The position numbers were made by a program, and so were the translations under genes. The notes beneath the pieces were generated by a model. The model was not told the origin of the DNA and ran no database searches. It saw only the letters and a list, made by a program, of their open reading frames with translations. 64,000 bases of DNA from Mycolicibacterium aurum (GTDB taxonomy: Bacteria > Actinomycetota > Actinomycetes > Mycobacteriales > Mycobacteriaceae), in contig NZ_LR134356.1 in NCBI RefSeq assembly GCF_900637195.1, forward strand, positions 5,890,001-5,954,000. Reading direction: 5' to 3'. Shown here one piece after another: positions 7,558 through 17,064 of this stretch (position 1 is its first letter; each line of letters starts with the position of its first letter).

Positions 7558-9311
7558 AGGTCGACCACGACGGCCTCGGCGGGTTGCGCACAGCAGATCA
7601 GGATGTTTCCCACCGCGGGAGCCTCCAGGGGTTCCGGGTCGTAACGGACGCTGCCCGACAGCACGGCGGTCTCGCAGTTGTGACACACCCCGGTTCGGCA
7701 CGACCATCGGGTCGGTACGTCACATGTCTCCGCGAACTCGAGCAGGCTGTTGCTCGGCGGACCCCACGGCGCGGAGATGCCGCTGCGGGCGAACTGGACG
7801 TCGGGGCCCGGCCCCGGCGGTCCGGCGGGCAGATGTGGCGGGACCGAGGCAGCCGCGATCCCCGGTGTGAGTGCCGCTGCCGCACCGAAGATCTCGGTGT
7901 GAACCCGGGACGGGTCAAGGCCGTAGTCGACGAGCGCGGCACCGAGTTCGGTCATCAGCGCAGTGGGCCCGCAGAGATAGGCGTCGGCATCCCGGGGCGC
8001 CCCGAGCGCACGGATGGCCTCGATGGACAGCCGGCCGGCATCCGTGAAGTCGACCCCCGGTCGATCATCCGGGTTCGGGCGGCTGTAGAAGATGTGGGAT
8101 CTGCTGTGCGACAGCCGGTCCAGCAATTCGACACTCTCTGCGCGGAAGGGATGCTCGGAGCCGTTGCGGGCGCCGTGCAGCCACCAGATCTGGCGTCGAG
8201 AGCCCGCGTCGGCGAGGACATGCAGCATCGCGAGCACGGGCGTGATGCCCACGCCAGCCGACAGCAGGATGACCGGGTTTTCGCGATCGGTGAGGAAGAA
8301 CGATCCACGGGGTGCTGCGACATCGATCCGATCGCCGGGCTCCACCTGCGAATGGAGGAAACTGCTTGCCAGTCCGTGGTTCTCACGTTTCACGCTGATG
8401 CGGAAGACAGCCGAGCCAGGCGCGTTGGACAACGAGTAGTTGCGGATCAGGGGACGATCGCCGTCGCCGGGCAGACGCACTGTGATCGACTGACCGGGAA
8501 GCCATTCCGGAAGCGTCGCCCCGTCGGGATCGGCCAGGGAGATCGAGCGCACCGTGCTGCTCTCCTCGGCGACGGCCGTGACGTCCATCGGGCGAAACCC
8601 CGCCCACCCCGGCGGCGGGCCGCCCGCCGCCGTCAGCCCGGCGTTGCCGGTCGCCGGTGAATCGCCGTCGGCCTGTGCGGCCAGGTTCTGCAGGGACGTC
8701 TTCCAGCCTGGGCTCAACGCCGGAATGCGAAGGGCCCGTTCGAGAACGTCGCGCGGGTGGCCCGGGAGGTAGAGCAACGCGTCGATCTCGGCGACCGTCA
8801 CCGCCTCCGGTCCGCTCGCGATCTTCACGATCTCCTGACCGGCCTCGATCTCACCTTCGGTGAGCACCCGGCAGTAGAACCCGGGGCGCCGATGGGCAAC
8901 CAGGAGAGCGGCCATCTCGGGCACTCCGATGCGCATGCCGGCGCGGTAGCACGTCACCCGTGGCTGGGTGACCTCGAAGACCGCCGCCCCGATGCGGTAG
9001 CGATCCCCGATGCACACCTCGTCGTCGGGAAGGCCGTCGACCGTCAAATTCTCCCCGAGCATCCCGGGCACCAGATCGTCGCGGCCGAACTCCTCGGCCC
9101 AGTGGCGGTAGGACTCGAGCTGGTAGACGAGCACAGCACGGTTCTCACCGCCGTGGCCGCCGAGGTCGCCCTGCCCGTCGCCGTCGACGTTGAGCTGCCG
9201 CACCATTCGGCTGCCGGCCACGGGCGACTTCCACGCTCCGGTGAAAACGGTACGGCCGCGCCAATTCACGTCCGTCGGGAGACCGACGTTCACCGAGATC
9301 AGCTTGGCCAC
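7554..9311 (-). CDS. MOSC domain fused to ferredoxin reductase and plant-type [2Fe-2S] ferredoxin
   Basis: The 585-residue protein combines three modules. Residues about 1-215 form a YiiM-like MOSC domain with the conserved Cys121 in 'RVTCYRAG'. Residues about 240-475 form an FAD/NAD(P)H oxidoreductase domain (RNYS at 290-293 for FAD, 'AGVGITP' for the nicotinamide, 'YLCGP' near the end). Residues about 500-585 form a ferredoxin with C-x4-C-x2-C (Cys538, 543, 546) and a final Cys573/574. MOSC proteins bind molybdenum cofactor and, in E. coli YiiM/YcbX, reduce N-hydroxylated bases with help from a separate flavin reductase. Here donor, relay and active domain lie in one chain. The GTG start is preceded by a GGAGG site. 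Confidence 0.9.
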   Translation of the reverse strand: MAKLISVNVGLPTDVNWRGRTVFTGAWKSPVAGSRMVRQLNVDGDGQGDLGGHGGENRAVLVYQLESYRHWAEEFGRDDLVPGMLGENLTVDGLPDDEVCIGDRYRIGAAVFEVTQPRVTCYRAGMRIGVPEMAALLVAHRRPGFYCRVLTEGEIEAGQEIVKIASGPEAVTVAEIDALLYLPGHPRDVLERALRIPALSPGWKTSLQNLAAQADGDSPATGNAGLTAAGGPPPGWAGFRPMDVTAVAEESSTVRSISLADPDGATLPEWLPGQSITVRLPGDGDRPLIRNYSLSNAPGSAVFRISVKRENHGLASSFLHSQVEPGDRIDVAAPRGSFFLTDRENPVILLSAGVGITPVLAMLHVLADAGSRRQIWWLHGARNGSEHPFRAESVELLDRLSHSRSHIFYSRPNPDDRPGVDFTDAGRLSIEAIRALGAPRDADAYLCGPTALMTELGAALVDYGLDPSRVHTEIFGAAAALTPGIAAASVPPHLPAGPPGPGPDVQFARSGISAPWGPPSNSLLEFAETCDVPTRWSCRTGVCHNCETAVLSGSVRYDPEPLEAPAVGNILICCAQPAEAVVVDL

Positions 9312-9336
9312 TGCCGCCTCCTTCGCCGCATCCAGG

Positions 9337-11001
9337 CTACAGCTCGGTGACACGGCCGTTGTCGACAAGCCAGGACGAATCCAGTCGCACGTTCTGCAGC
9401 ATGCGGCGGTCGTGCGTCACCAACAACAGCGCGCCGTCATAGGTGTCGAGCGCCTGTTCGAGCTGCTCGATAGCGGGCAGATCGAGGTGGTTCGTCGGCT
9501 CGTCGAGCACCAGCACGTTCGTACCGCAGGCCTGCAGCAGCGCGAGTCCCGCGCGCGTGCGCTCACCGGGGGACAGCTCACCGACCGGCCGCTCCACGTG
9601 GTCGGCGCGCAGCCCGAATTTCGCAAGCAGCGTGCGCACGTCGGCGGTCGACCAGGTCGGCACCCGCTGCTCGAAACGATCGACCAGCCGTCCGGTTCCG
9701 GTGAAATCGGCACGCGCCTGGTCTATCTCGCCGATCGCCACGTTCGCCCCCAGGCTCGCGCGGCCCTCGTCGGGCTGTAGCCGACCGAGCAGCAACCGCA
9801 GCAGCGTCGACTTGCCCGCACCGTTGGGTCCGGTGATACCGATGCGCTCGCCGGCGTCGACTTGCAGAGCCAGCGGGCCGAGGACGAAGTCGCCGTGGCG
9901 CACAACGGCATTGTCCAGTGTCGCCACCACCGAACTCGAACGCGGTGCGGCGCCGATGCTGAATTCGAGCGTCCATTCCTTGCGGGGTTCGGCGACTTCC
10001 TCCAGCCGGGCGATCCGGCTCTCCATCTGGCGGACCTTCTGCGCCTGCTTCTCACTGGACTCGGTGGCCGCGCGGCGGCGGTTCTTGTCGTTGTCGGGCG
10101 CTTTGCGCATGGCGTTGCGGACGCCCTGACTCGACCACTCGCGCTGGATACGTGCGCGCGCCACGAGGTCGGCCTTGCGCTCGGCGAAATCGTCGTACTG
10201 GGCCCGCCGGTGCCGGCGGGCGACCTCACGTTCGTCCAGATAGCTTTCGTATCCGCCACCGAAGACCGTGGTGGTGTTCTGCGCCAGATCCAGCTCCAGG
10301 ACACGGGTCACGGTGCGCGCCAAGAACTCTCGATCATGGCTCACAAGCACCACGCCGCCGCGGAGTTCGCCGACGAAGTCCTCGAGCCGCGTCAGGCCCT
10401 CCAGGTCGAGATCGTTGGTCGGTTCGTCGAGCAGGACGATGTCGAATCGCGACACCAGCAGCGCCGCCAGCCCCACCCGTGCCGCCTGCCCTCCCGACAG
10501 TGCGGACATCGGGGTCGAGTCCGGCCGTATCGTTACGGAGTCGAGCCCGAGGTCCGCCAGCACGGCCGGCAACCGTTCGTCGAGGTCCGCCGCGCCGGTG
10601 ACCAGCCAGTGCTCCAGCGCCGCGGCGTAGGCGTCGGACGGATCCACTCCCGCTGGACTGCGGCCCGGATCTGCCAGGGCCGCGGCCGCGTCCTCCATGA
10701 CCCGCGTCGCGTCGGTGCATCCCGCCCGGCGCGCGACGTAGCCGGCGACCGTCTCGCCGGGCACCCGTTCGTGTTCCTGCGGCAGCCACCCGACGAATGC
10801 GTCGGCCGGTGCGAGGTGCACCGACCCGGCGAGCGGCTCGAGGTCCGAGGCCAGGATGCGCAGAAGCGTGCTCTTGCCCGCGCCGTTCGCGCCGACGACT
10901 CCGATGACGTCGCCCGGCGCCACAGTCAGGTCGAGCCCCTCGAACAGGGTGCGATGGGCGAACCCGCCGGCCACGTTCTTCGCGACGAGCGTTGCGGTCA
11001 T
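9337..11001 (-). CDS. ABC-F family ATPase (ribosome-associated type)
   Basis: This 554-residue soluble protein has two ATP-binding cassettes and no membrane domain. Walker A motifs are GANGAGKST (about residue 37) and GPNGAGKST (about residue 394). Signature motifs are LSGGQ in the first cassette and LSPGE in the second, and both Walker B motifs read 'LLDEPTN' or 'VLDEPTN'. A charged helical linker rich in Arg, Lys and Glu (about 265-330) separates the cassettes, as the P-site tRNA-interaction motif does in ABC-F proteins. Members act on the ribosome as translation factors or confer resistance to ribosome-targeting antibiotics. Which applies cannot be decided from sequence alone. It lies upstream of the MOSC fusion with a 25-nt gap. 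Confidence 0.93.
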   Translation of the reverse strand: MTATLVAKNVAGGFAHRTLFEGLDLTVAPGDVIGVVGANGAGKSTLLRILASDLEPLAGSVHLAPADAFVGWLPQEHERVPGETVAGYVARRAGCTDATRVMEDAAAALADPGRSPAGVDPSDAYAAALEHWLVTGAADLDERLPAVLADLGLDSVTIRPDSTPMSALSGGQAARVGLAALLVSRFDIVLLDEPTNDLDLEGLTRLEDFVGELRGGVVLVSHDREFLARTVTRVLELDLAQNTTTVFGGGYESYLDEREVARRHRRAQYDDFAERKADLVARARIQREWSSQGVRNAMRKAPDNDKNRRRAATESSEKQAQKVRQMESRIARLEEVAEPRKEWTLEFSIGAAPRSSSVVATLDNAVVRHGDFVLGPLALQVDAGERIGITGPNGAGKSTLLRLLLGRLQPDEGRASLGANVAIGEIDQARADFTGTGRLVDRFEQRVPTWSTADVRTLLAKFGLRADHVERPVGELSPGERTRAGLALLQACGTNVLVLDEPTNHLDLPAIEQLEQALDTYDGALLLVTHDRRMLQNVRLDSSWLVDNGRVTEL

Positions 11002-11051
11002 GGCTCTATCGTCGCATCACCACTGAGTAGCCCGAGGTCGGCCGCGGGCGC

Positions 11052-12044
11052 CTACCAGCCGGCGTTGCGCGCCAGATCGATGGCGTACTGCGCGACGAAC
11101 GTGCCGGCACTCGGCGCGCCGCGGCACGATCCGTCGGACTCCCCGGGTCGCTTGACCCACAGGAAGGCGTCGACCATCGGGTTACCGGTGTCGGTGGTGG
11201 GACGGGCGCCCAGCGCACGACCGCTCGGGTTGCACCAGTACAGGTCGTCGCCCTCGACCGGACCTGCGCCGTTGCGCGACGTGTCGATGACGAAGGGCTT
11301 GCCGCCCGTCATCCCCGAGATGATGCCGCCGTAGCCGACGTTCTCCTCGGTGGTGAAGAAGTTCGCGGTGTTCAGGCTGAAGCCGCGCGCCTTGTCGATG
11401 CCGACCTGGTTCAACCTGCCCGCCATGACGTCGGCGGCCACCCAGCGCGGGTGCCCGGCGTCGACGTACACGGCTGTCCCGGGGTTGCGGGTCAGCGTCT
11501 CGACCCCGTAGCGGATCAGGTCGAGGCGCTCCTGCTGCTGTCCCGGCGACAGGCAGTCGATCATGGCGAGGGCGTCGGGTTCGAGGATGACCGTGGCGGG
11601 CCCACCACCGATGGCGGCGGCGACACCGTCGATCCATGCCCGGTAGGACCCCGCCGACCCGAACCCGCCCGCGGCGTAGCTTCCGCAGTCACGATTGGGG
11701 ACCCCGTAGAGCGCCAGGATCGGCATGGTGCCTGCGGCCTGCGCGGTCGCGATGTACTTCGCGTCCACCGACGGCGTGGACAGGTGATCCATCCAGTACG
11801 CGGTCGGTGTGTTCACGACGGCGGCCAGCAGGGGATCAGGATTGCCCGCCAGCGCACGCGTGCCCTTGGAGTTCGGATTGACGTAGAACGGTCGGCCGAT
11901 CAGGGGATTCGCGTCGCTGGCCAGCCGCACCGCCGGGGCGGGGCCGGTCTGCACCGGGGCGGCAGCGAGGCCCACACCGGCAACGACCGCGAAGGCCAGG
12001 AAAGGGGAGATCCACCGTGCGACTGCGTGAGCAGCTGAGGACAT
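11052..12044 (-). CDS. Secreted glycoside hydrolase family 6 (cellulase/endoglucanase)
   Basis: This is a 330-residue GH6 protein. The N-terminus carries a signal peptide (hydrophobic residues about 10-32 ending AAAP), then 'PFYVNPNSKG', the usual start of the GH6 fold. The motif 'VILEPDALAMIDC' contains the proposed catalytic acid Asp, and 'DTSRNGAGP' and 'LWVKRPGESDG' near the C-terminus are GH6 hallmarks. The enzyme hydrolyses beta-1,4-glucans outside the cell. There is no carbohydrate-binding module or linker, so it is a catalytic domain only, comparable to mycobacterial CelA1-type proteins. The start is ATG 12044, preceded by a purine-rich site. Confidence 0.93.
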   Translation of the reverse strand: MSSAAHAVARWISPFLAFAVVAGVGLAAAPVQTGPAPAVRLASDANPLIGRPFYVNPNSKGTRALAGNPDPLLAAVVNTPTAYWMDHLSTPSVDAKYIATAQAAGTMPILALYGVPNRDCGSYAAGGFGSAGSYRAWIDGVAAAIGGGPATVILEPDALAMIDCLSPGQQQERLDLIRYGVETLTRNPGTAVYVDAGHPRWVAADVMAGRLNQVGIDKARGFSLNTANFFTTEENVGYGGIISGMTGGKPFVIDTSRNGAGPVEGDDLYWCNPSGRALGARPTTDTGNPMVDAFLWVKRPGESDGSCRGAPSAGTFVAQYAIDLARNAGW

Positions 12045-12134
12045 CACCCCTGAAAAGTAGTGCGGGTGCGCAACGAGCGCCAAATCAGCGGCGGCCCGGC
12101 CAACTGCCCCGGGCCGCCGCGTCGACTCGTTCGG

Positions 12135-13511
12135 TCACGCAGAACTTTTGTCGTAGGCCACCGGCGGAGGCGCGTCCTCCGTGCCGGGCGTGACAGTGCC
12201 GTTCAGGGGGCAGCGGGAGGTCTCAGGAACCTTGATGAGGGCGATGGCGCCGAGCACGCAGGCCCCCATCATGTAGTACGCCGGCACCAGGCCGTCGCCG
12301 GTGCTGGTGACCAGCCACTCGTTCACCGCTGGGGCGGTGCCGCCGAAGATCGACGTCGACACGTTGTAGGCGATCGCGAAACCGGCGTAGCGCACCTGCG
12401 TCGGGAACATGGCAGGGAAGGTCGCGGAGATGGTGGCCAGCTGCGGGACGTACAACAGGCCGAGGACGGCGAACCCGATGACCGCCCCGGCGAGGTTGGT
12501 GCCGATCAGCAGGAACATCGGCACGGCGGCCACGAAAAGGCCGGCGAGCGAGAACCACCACAGCGGTTTGCGTCCCACCCGGTCGGACAGCAGCCCGGCC
12601 AGCGGCAGGAACACCATCATCGACAGCATGCCGATGATGGGCACCATCAGCGACTGGTCGGCCGACAGCCCGATCTCGTTCTCCAGGTAGGTCGGCATGT
12701 AGCTGAGCAGCGTGTAGTTGACCACGTTCAGGGCGACGACCATTCCGCCCAGCTGCACGATGGGCCGCCAGTACTTGACCAGCAGGTCACGGAACTGGGT
12801 CGACGTCTCCTGCGTGGTTTCGCCCTTGTTCTCCAGCTCACGGAACACCGGGGACTCTTCCAGCCTCGATCGCAGATACACACCGATCAGACCGAGGGGC
12901 GCGGCCACAAGGAAGGGCAGTCGCCAACCCCACGCCTGCATGTCTTCCTCACCGAGGGCCAGCGAGAAGCCGAGCATCAGCAGGGCGCCGCAGGAGAAGC
13001 CCGCCAGCGTGCCGAATTCGAGAAAGCTCCCGAGGAAGCCGCGCCTGCGATTGGGGGCGTACTCGGCCATGAAGGTCGCCGCGCCGCCGTACTCGCCGCC
13101 GGTCGAGAAGCCCTGGATCATCCGCAACAGCACCAGCAGGAAGGGCGCCCACAGCCCGATCGCGGCATAGGTAGGAAGCAGTCCGACGCAGAACGTGGCG
13201 CCGGCCATCAGCAGAATGGTGATGGCCAATACCTGTTTCCGGCCGAGGCGGTCGCCCAGCGGTCCCCAGACGAACCCGCCGAGCGGCCTGACCAGGAAGG
13301 AGACGGCGAACGTCATCAACGCCAGCAGCGTCGCCTCCGCGGCATCCCCCGGGAAGAGCGCGGCGGAGATGTAGGTGACGCCGTACGCGTAGATGCCGTA
13401 GTCGAACCACTCCGTCGCATTGCCGATCGCCGACGCCGCGATGGCCTTCTTCACGGTGCCCGGTGGCGGCTCACGCCCGGCTGTCGGCTGGTTGGTATTG
13501 CTGGAGTCCAA
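12135..13511 (-). CDS. MFS permease, metabolite:H+ symporter (MHS/ProP-like) type
   Basis: The 458-residue transporter has 12 predicted TM helices. 'NATEWFDYGIYAYG' in the first helix and 'GPLGDRLGRKQVL' in the 2-3 loop are diagnostic of the metabolite:H+ symporter family, which moves organic acids, betaines or proline. A long hydrophilic loop separates the two halves. I chose the TTG at 13511 as start because it sits 7 nt after an AGGGGAA ribosome-binding site and gives the usual N-terminus. The frame remains open far upstream only because it is antisense-like to the neighbouring gene. The substrate is unknown. Confidence 0.9.
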   Translation of the reverse strand: MDSSNTNQPTAGREPPPGTVKKAIAASAIGNATEWFDYGIYAYGVTYISAALFPGDAAEATLLALMTFAVSFLVRPLGGFVWGPLGDRLGRKQVLAITILLMAGATFCVGLLPTYAAIGLWAPFLLVLLRMIQGFSTGGEYGGAATFMAEYAPNRRRGFLGSFLEFGTLAGFSCGALLMLGFSLALGEEDMQAWGWRLPFLVAAPLGLIGVYLRSRLEESPVFRELENKGETTQETSTQFRDLLVKYWRPIVQLGGMVVALNVVNYTLLSYMPTYLENEIGLSADQSLMVPIIGMLSMMVFLPLAGLLSDRVGRKPLWWFSLAGLFVAAVPMFLLIGTNLAGAVIGFAVLGLLYVPQLATISATFPAMFPTQVRYAGFAIAYNVSTSIFGGTAPAVNEWLVTSTGDGLVPAYYMMGACVLGAIALIKVPETSRCPLNGTVTPGTEDAPPPVAYDKSSA

Positions 13512-13708
13512 TGGCTTCCCCTCATAGTGAATCGACCGCGAGATCACCAAACAAGGCTGCCGCCGCGTCGATTCTGATGACAGAAACAGATGCCGCTGCG
13601 GAGGCGAACCGGGCACAGAGCGTGAAAGCGTGCCGGCGAAGTCGTTCGGGTGCACCCCGCGACGGGAACTGGGCGTGGGCGCATGAGCCGCAAACGCCGG
13701 GGACGAAG

Positions 13709-15307
13709 TTACTCCTCGTCGCCTCGGCCGCCGTCGGCCCCCGCCCGGTTCCCACCGGCCCCGGCGTCCTGCCGCTGGGTGGGCGTCGGCTCCAATGCGA
13801 CGCTCCACAGCCGCTGATGAGCGGCGACGCGCGGCGAGCCGTCGCTCTCGGCCGGACGCAGCCGCACCACCTCGCCGACGGCGCGGCGAAGTCCCGGCGG
13901 CCCCTGGACCCGCAGGAACTCTCCGATCCGGCCGGCCCGATACCGCAGCGGTGAGCCGATTAGCTCGCCCATCACCACGCCGGCCCCGATGGCGAGCGCG
14001 GTCGCGGCAGCCGCCAGCGCCTGGGCCACGCCGTCGGCGAAGTTCTTGTCCACGGCGAAGTAGAACACCGCACGGAAGACGGCGAGGCCCGGCAGCATCG
14101 GCGTGATGCCTGCGGTCGCCGTCACCAGAGCCGGGGCCTGTCGGCGAATCGAGATCAGGGTGGCGAGAAAGCCGACGCCGGCCGCCGCGATACCGGTGGC
14201 GACCACCGAGCCGAAGCCGCTGAGACCGAGACCGATCAGCACCAGCTCGGCGAGGCCGGCCGCGATGCCCGCGGTGGCCACCGAGCGCAGCCGCCCGTAG
14301 CTCGCGATGGTCAGGCATGCCCCGGCCATCGCGGCGCCGAGGACGGCGAGCGTGATCGGGATCGGCTGATTCGGCAGGACGAAGATCTCGGTGGAGTCGA
14401 CCTGCAGCGCGATCTCGATCCCGAGGAACGCCGACACCTGGAGTCCGGCAAGAATGCCGACCACGATCCCCGCGGTCAGGAACAGCACGTCGCCGAGCCG
14501 GGCGGCCGCGGTGAGCATGTAGCCGGTGAGCGCGTCCTGCACCGAACCCACCAGAGTCATCCCCGCCAGCAGCATCACGATGCCGGTGGCCACCAGCGGG
14601 GTGGGCCCCTGCCCGGCGAACCGGTACGCGGCCACCGCCACCAGGGTCGCGATGAAGGCGCCGGCCGCCTGCTGGAAGAAGAACGGGGTGCCCGCCCGAT
14701 TGAGCCGACGACCCACCCGGTCGATCACCGCGGACGTGACCGCGGCCAGCAGGCAGGTCAGCCAGGTACCTCCGAAGAGCACGGCGATACCGAGGGCGAA
14801 CCCCGCCCACCCGGCGGTCGCCACCCAGCGCGGGTACGGGTGCGGCCGCTCGGACAGCTCGTCCATCGCGTCGTGCGCCTGATCGACGGACACCCCGCCG
14901 GAGGTGATCCGCCGCACCAGGCTGTCGAGTTCCGCCAGTCGTGAGTAGTCGGTGGAGCGGGCCCGCACCGACCGGACGATCGTCACCGGTGGCCTGTCGG
15001 CGGTGGGCGGGGCCGAGACGAAGATGGTGGTGACGAACACATCGACCACGCAGTCGTCGAGCTGGTAGGCCTGGGCCACGTCCTGCGCCGTCGCGACGAC
15101 GTCCGCGGTGCCGGATCCGGCGGACAACATCACCTCGGCGAGCCGGATGGTGAGGTCGAGCACTTTGCGGGTGTAGCGGTCGTCCAGGCCGGCTCCGGCG
15201 AACCTGCTGCGCTGGCCTGCGCCGGGCGCGGGGTCGTGGCTTCCGCGGAGCGCGATACGCAGTCGCCGCGCACGACGGGACGTTCCCTCCGGTCGATCAG
15301 GTCCCAT
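13709..15307 (-). CDS. ThrE-type threonine/serine exporter family protein
   Basis: This 532-residue membrane protein has the two-part ThrE layout. The soluble N-terminal region (about 40-190) contains 'LAEVMLSAGSGTADV', the conserved DUF1212 motif. It is followed by about ten TM helices, the last ones forming a DUF3815-like half. In Corynebacterium, ThrE exports threonine and serine by proton antiport. The protein ends in a polar Gly/Ala-rich tail. The start is ATG 15307 because the upstream extension reads as non-homologous Arg-rich sequence. It lies 58 nt downstream of the FMN-binding protein gene on the same strand. Confidence 0.9.
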   Translation of the reverse strand: MGPDRPEGTSRRARRLRIALRGSHDPAPGAGQRSRFAGAGLDDRYTRKVLDLTIRLAEVMLSAGSGTADVVATAQDVAQAYQLDDCVVDVFVTTIFVSAPPTADRPPVTIVRSVRARSTDYSRLAELDSLVRRITSGGVSVDQAHDAMDELSERPHPYPRWVATAGWAGFALGIAVLFGGTWLTCLLAAVTSAVIDRVGRRLNRAGTPFFFQQAAGAFIATLVAVAAYRFAGQGPTPLVATGIVMLLAGMTLVGSVQDALTGYMLTAAARLGDVLFLTAGIVVGILAGLQVSAFLGIEIALQVDSTEIFVLPNQPIPITLAVLGAAMAGACLTIASYGRLRSVATAGIAAGLAELVLIGLGLSGFGSVVATGIAAAGVGFLATLISIRRQAPALVTATAGITPMLPGLAVFRAVFYFAVDKNFADGVAQALAAAATALAIGAGVVMGELIGSPLRYRAGRIGEFLRVQGPPGLRRAVGEVVRLRPAESDGSPRVAAHQRLWSVALEPTPTQRQDAGAGGNRAGADGGRGDEE

Positions 15308-15365
15308 TGCGAGAAGGATACTGACGCTCCCCGGCCACCCTGATCGTCGACCGGTGGCGGACCGG

Positions 15366-16001
15366 CTATCCGGGTTGGTCGAGTTGCGCGCGCAGTTGCG
15401 CGTTCTCGGCGCGCAGCGCGGCCACCTCGCGCTGCAGCGGTACCAGATGTGGTTCCAGTTCGGCGGCGCTGAACCGCGTGGTGATGTGTTGCGGACAGTT
15501 CCAGTCGAAGGCCTCCACCGTGACGAGAACAGCCCGTTCGACCACCGCGTCATAGCCGGGGTCGGCGAAGGTGTCGATCAGTGCGCTGTCGTCCTCGGCG
15601 GTGACCACCCGCGCGTGACCGAAGATCTTCAGCCGGCGCCGGTGCACGTAGTCCATGGCGATCAGCGCGACGCGGTCGTTGCTGCCCAGATTCCCGGTGC
15701 TGATGTACTGCAGATTGCCGCGGAAGTCGGCCCAGCCGATGGTGCGGTCGTCGACGACTCGGAGAAACCCGACCGGCCCTCCTCGGAATTGGACGTAGGG
15801 CCACCCCGTCTCGCTGACGGTCGCCAGATAGAAGCTGTCGCGTTCGGCGAGATAGTCCTTCTCGTCGTCGGTGAGCGCATCAGTGCCGGGAACCGCCTTG
15901 CCCTGGACGCGCTTGCGATCGTAGAAGGCGTCGCTGCCGTAGCGGTGCTGGACGTCGCGAACGGCGTCGGTGAACGCGATGGCGCCGTAGTGCTTGCTCA
16001 C
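15366..16001 (-). CDS. Pyridoxamine 5'-phosphate oxidase-like FMN-binding protein
   Basis: The 211-residue protein has a PNPOx-like split-barrel core: 'DSFYLATVSETGWPYVQFRGGP' and 'YISTGNLGSNDRVALIAMDY' are typical of the general-stress FMN/F420-binding subclass. Upstream, 'HYGAIAFTDAVRDVQHRYGS' is a conserved N-terminal extension of this subclass. The C-terminal 25 residues form a short heptad-like helix (LQREVAALRAENAQLRAQL) suited to dimerisation. It is probably a flavin- or F420-dependent reductase of unknown substrate. It is transcribed divergently from the alpha/beta hydrolase at 16174. Confidence 0.88.
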   Translation of the reverse strand: MSKHYGAIAFTDAVRDVQHRYGSDAFYDRKRVQGKAVPGTDALTDDEKDYLAERDSFYLATVSETGWPYVQFRGGPVGFLRVVDDRTIGWADFRGNLQYISTGNLGSNDRVALIAMDYVHRRRLKIFGHARVVTAEDDSALIDTFADPGYDAVVERAVLVTVEAFDWNCPQHITTRFSAAELEPHLVPLQREVAALRAENAQLRAQLDQPG

Positions 16002-16173
16002 CGGCTCATGTAAGCACGCGGCCCCGGGGGTCGGCAGCCGATCACATCACGTGCGCGGAATCGACACCTACCGGGCGCGAATGCGCTATTTCCACTGGGC
16101 CGCAGCGACCTACAGTCGCTTCGAGATCTTCGGCCGGCAAGCGCCGAGACGACCCGACCATCGCGAGGAAAGA

Positions 16174-17052
16174 ATGACTGCTTTTGCCACCCGCTATCAC
16201 ACCGCCACCGTCGACGGGCTGGACGTGTTCTACCGCGAGGCCGGTGATCCCGCCAACCCCACAATTGTTCTGCTGCACGGGTTTCCGTCCAGTTCCCACA
16301 TGTTTCGCAACCTCATCGCCTCGCTGAGCGACCGGTTCCACCTCGTCGCGCCCGACCACATCGGGTTCGGGCGTTCGGCGATGCCGTCGGTGGACGAGTT
16401 CACCTACAGCTTCGACCGGCTGACCGAGGTGACGGAAACGCTGATCGAGCAGCTGGGACTCCAGCGCTTCGCCATCTACATCCACGACTACGGCGCGCCG
16501 ATCGGTCTGCGGATCGCCAGCCGTCGCCCCGAACGCATCACCGCGATCATCAGCCAGAGTGGCAACGCGTACCTGGAGGGCTTCACCCCGTTCTGGGACA
16601 TCCTGTTCGCCCACGCCAAGGACCGCGCCGCCAACGAGCAAGGGGTGCGCGAGTACTTCACCCTCAAGACCACCCACTGGCAGTACACCCACGGGGTTCC
16701 CGCGGACCGTCTGAACCGGATCGCGCCTGAGGCATGGCTTCTCGACCAACTGGGACTGGATCGCGAGGGCAACGACGCCATCCAGTTGCAGCTGTTCTGG
16801 GACTATCAGTTCAACCTCGACGGATACCCGGCGTTTCAGGAGTACTTCCGCACGCATCAGCCGCCGCTTCTTGTGACGTGGGGCCGCAACGACGAGATCT
16901 TCGGCGTTGCCGGCGCCGAGGCCTTCCGCCGCGACCTGCCCGACGGCGAGTACCACCTGCTCGACACCGGCCACTTCGCGCTGGAGACGCATGGCGACGA
17001 GATCAGCGGATACATCCGCGAATTCCTGACCGACGACGTGGTCGGGAGATGA
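16174..17052 (+). CDS. Alpha/beta hydrolase (epoxide hydrolase/haloalkane dehalogenase-like)
   Basis: The 292-residue hydrolase has the HGFP oxyanion motif (residues 35-38), an aspartate nucleophile Asp105 in 'HDYGAPIG' and the catalytic histidine His267 in 'GHFALE'. The HDYG elbow is that of epoxide hydrolases and haloalkane dehalogenases. Haloalkane dehalogenases usually have HDWG, and their second halide-binding residue is not evident, so dehalogenation is not claimed. The start is ATG 16174 with a GAGGAAAG site. It converges on the AraC regulator, leaving 12 nt between the stops. Confidence 0.88.
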   Translation: MTAFATRYHTATVDGLDVFYREAGDPANPTIVLLHGFPSSSHMFRNLIASLSDRFHLVAPDHIGFGRSAMPSVDEFTYSFDRLTEVTETLIEQLGLQRFAIYIHDYGAPIGLRIASRRPERITAIISQSGNAYLEGFTPFWDILFAHAKDRAANEQGVREYFTLKTTHWQYTHGVPADRLNRIAPEAWLLDQLGLDREGNDAIQLQLFWDYQFNLDGYPAFQEYFRTHQPPLLVTWGRNDEIFGVAGAEAFRRDLPDGEYHLLDTGHFALETHGDEISGYIREFLTDDVVGR

Positions 17053-17064
17053 CCGCGACAGGTC

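Noticed and set aside
13522..13755. A 77-residue minus-strand frame between the permease and exporter genes
   Set aside because: It overlaps the 3' end of the exporter gene, has no ribosome-binding site that I can see and no recognisable family.
13512..14810. A long in-frame upstream extension of the MFS permease gene
   Set aside because: It overlaps the ThrE-type gene in another frame of the same strand, reads as Arg/Gly/His-rich shadow sequence and lacks any domain, while a TTG with a good ribosome-binding site gives the expected permease N-terminus.
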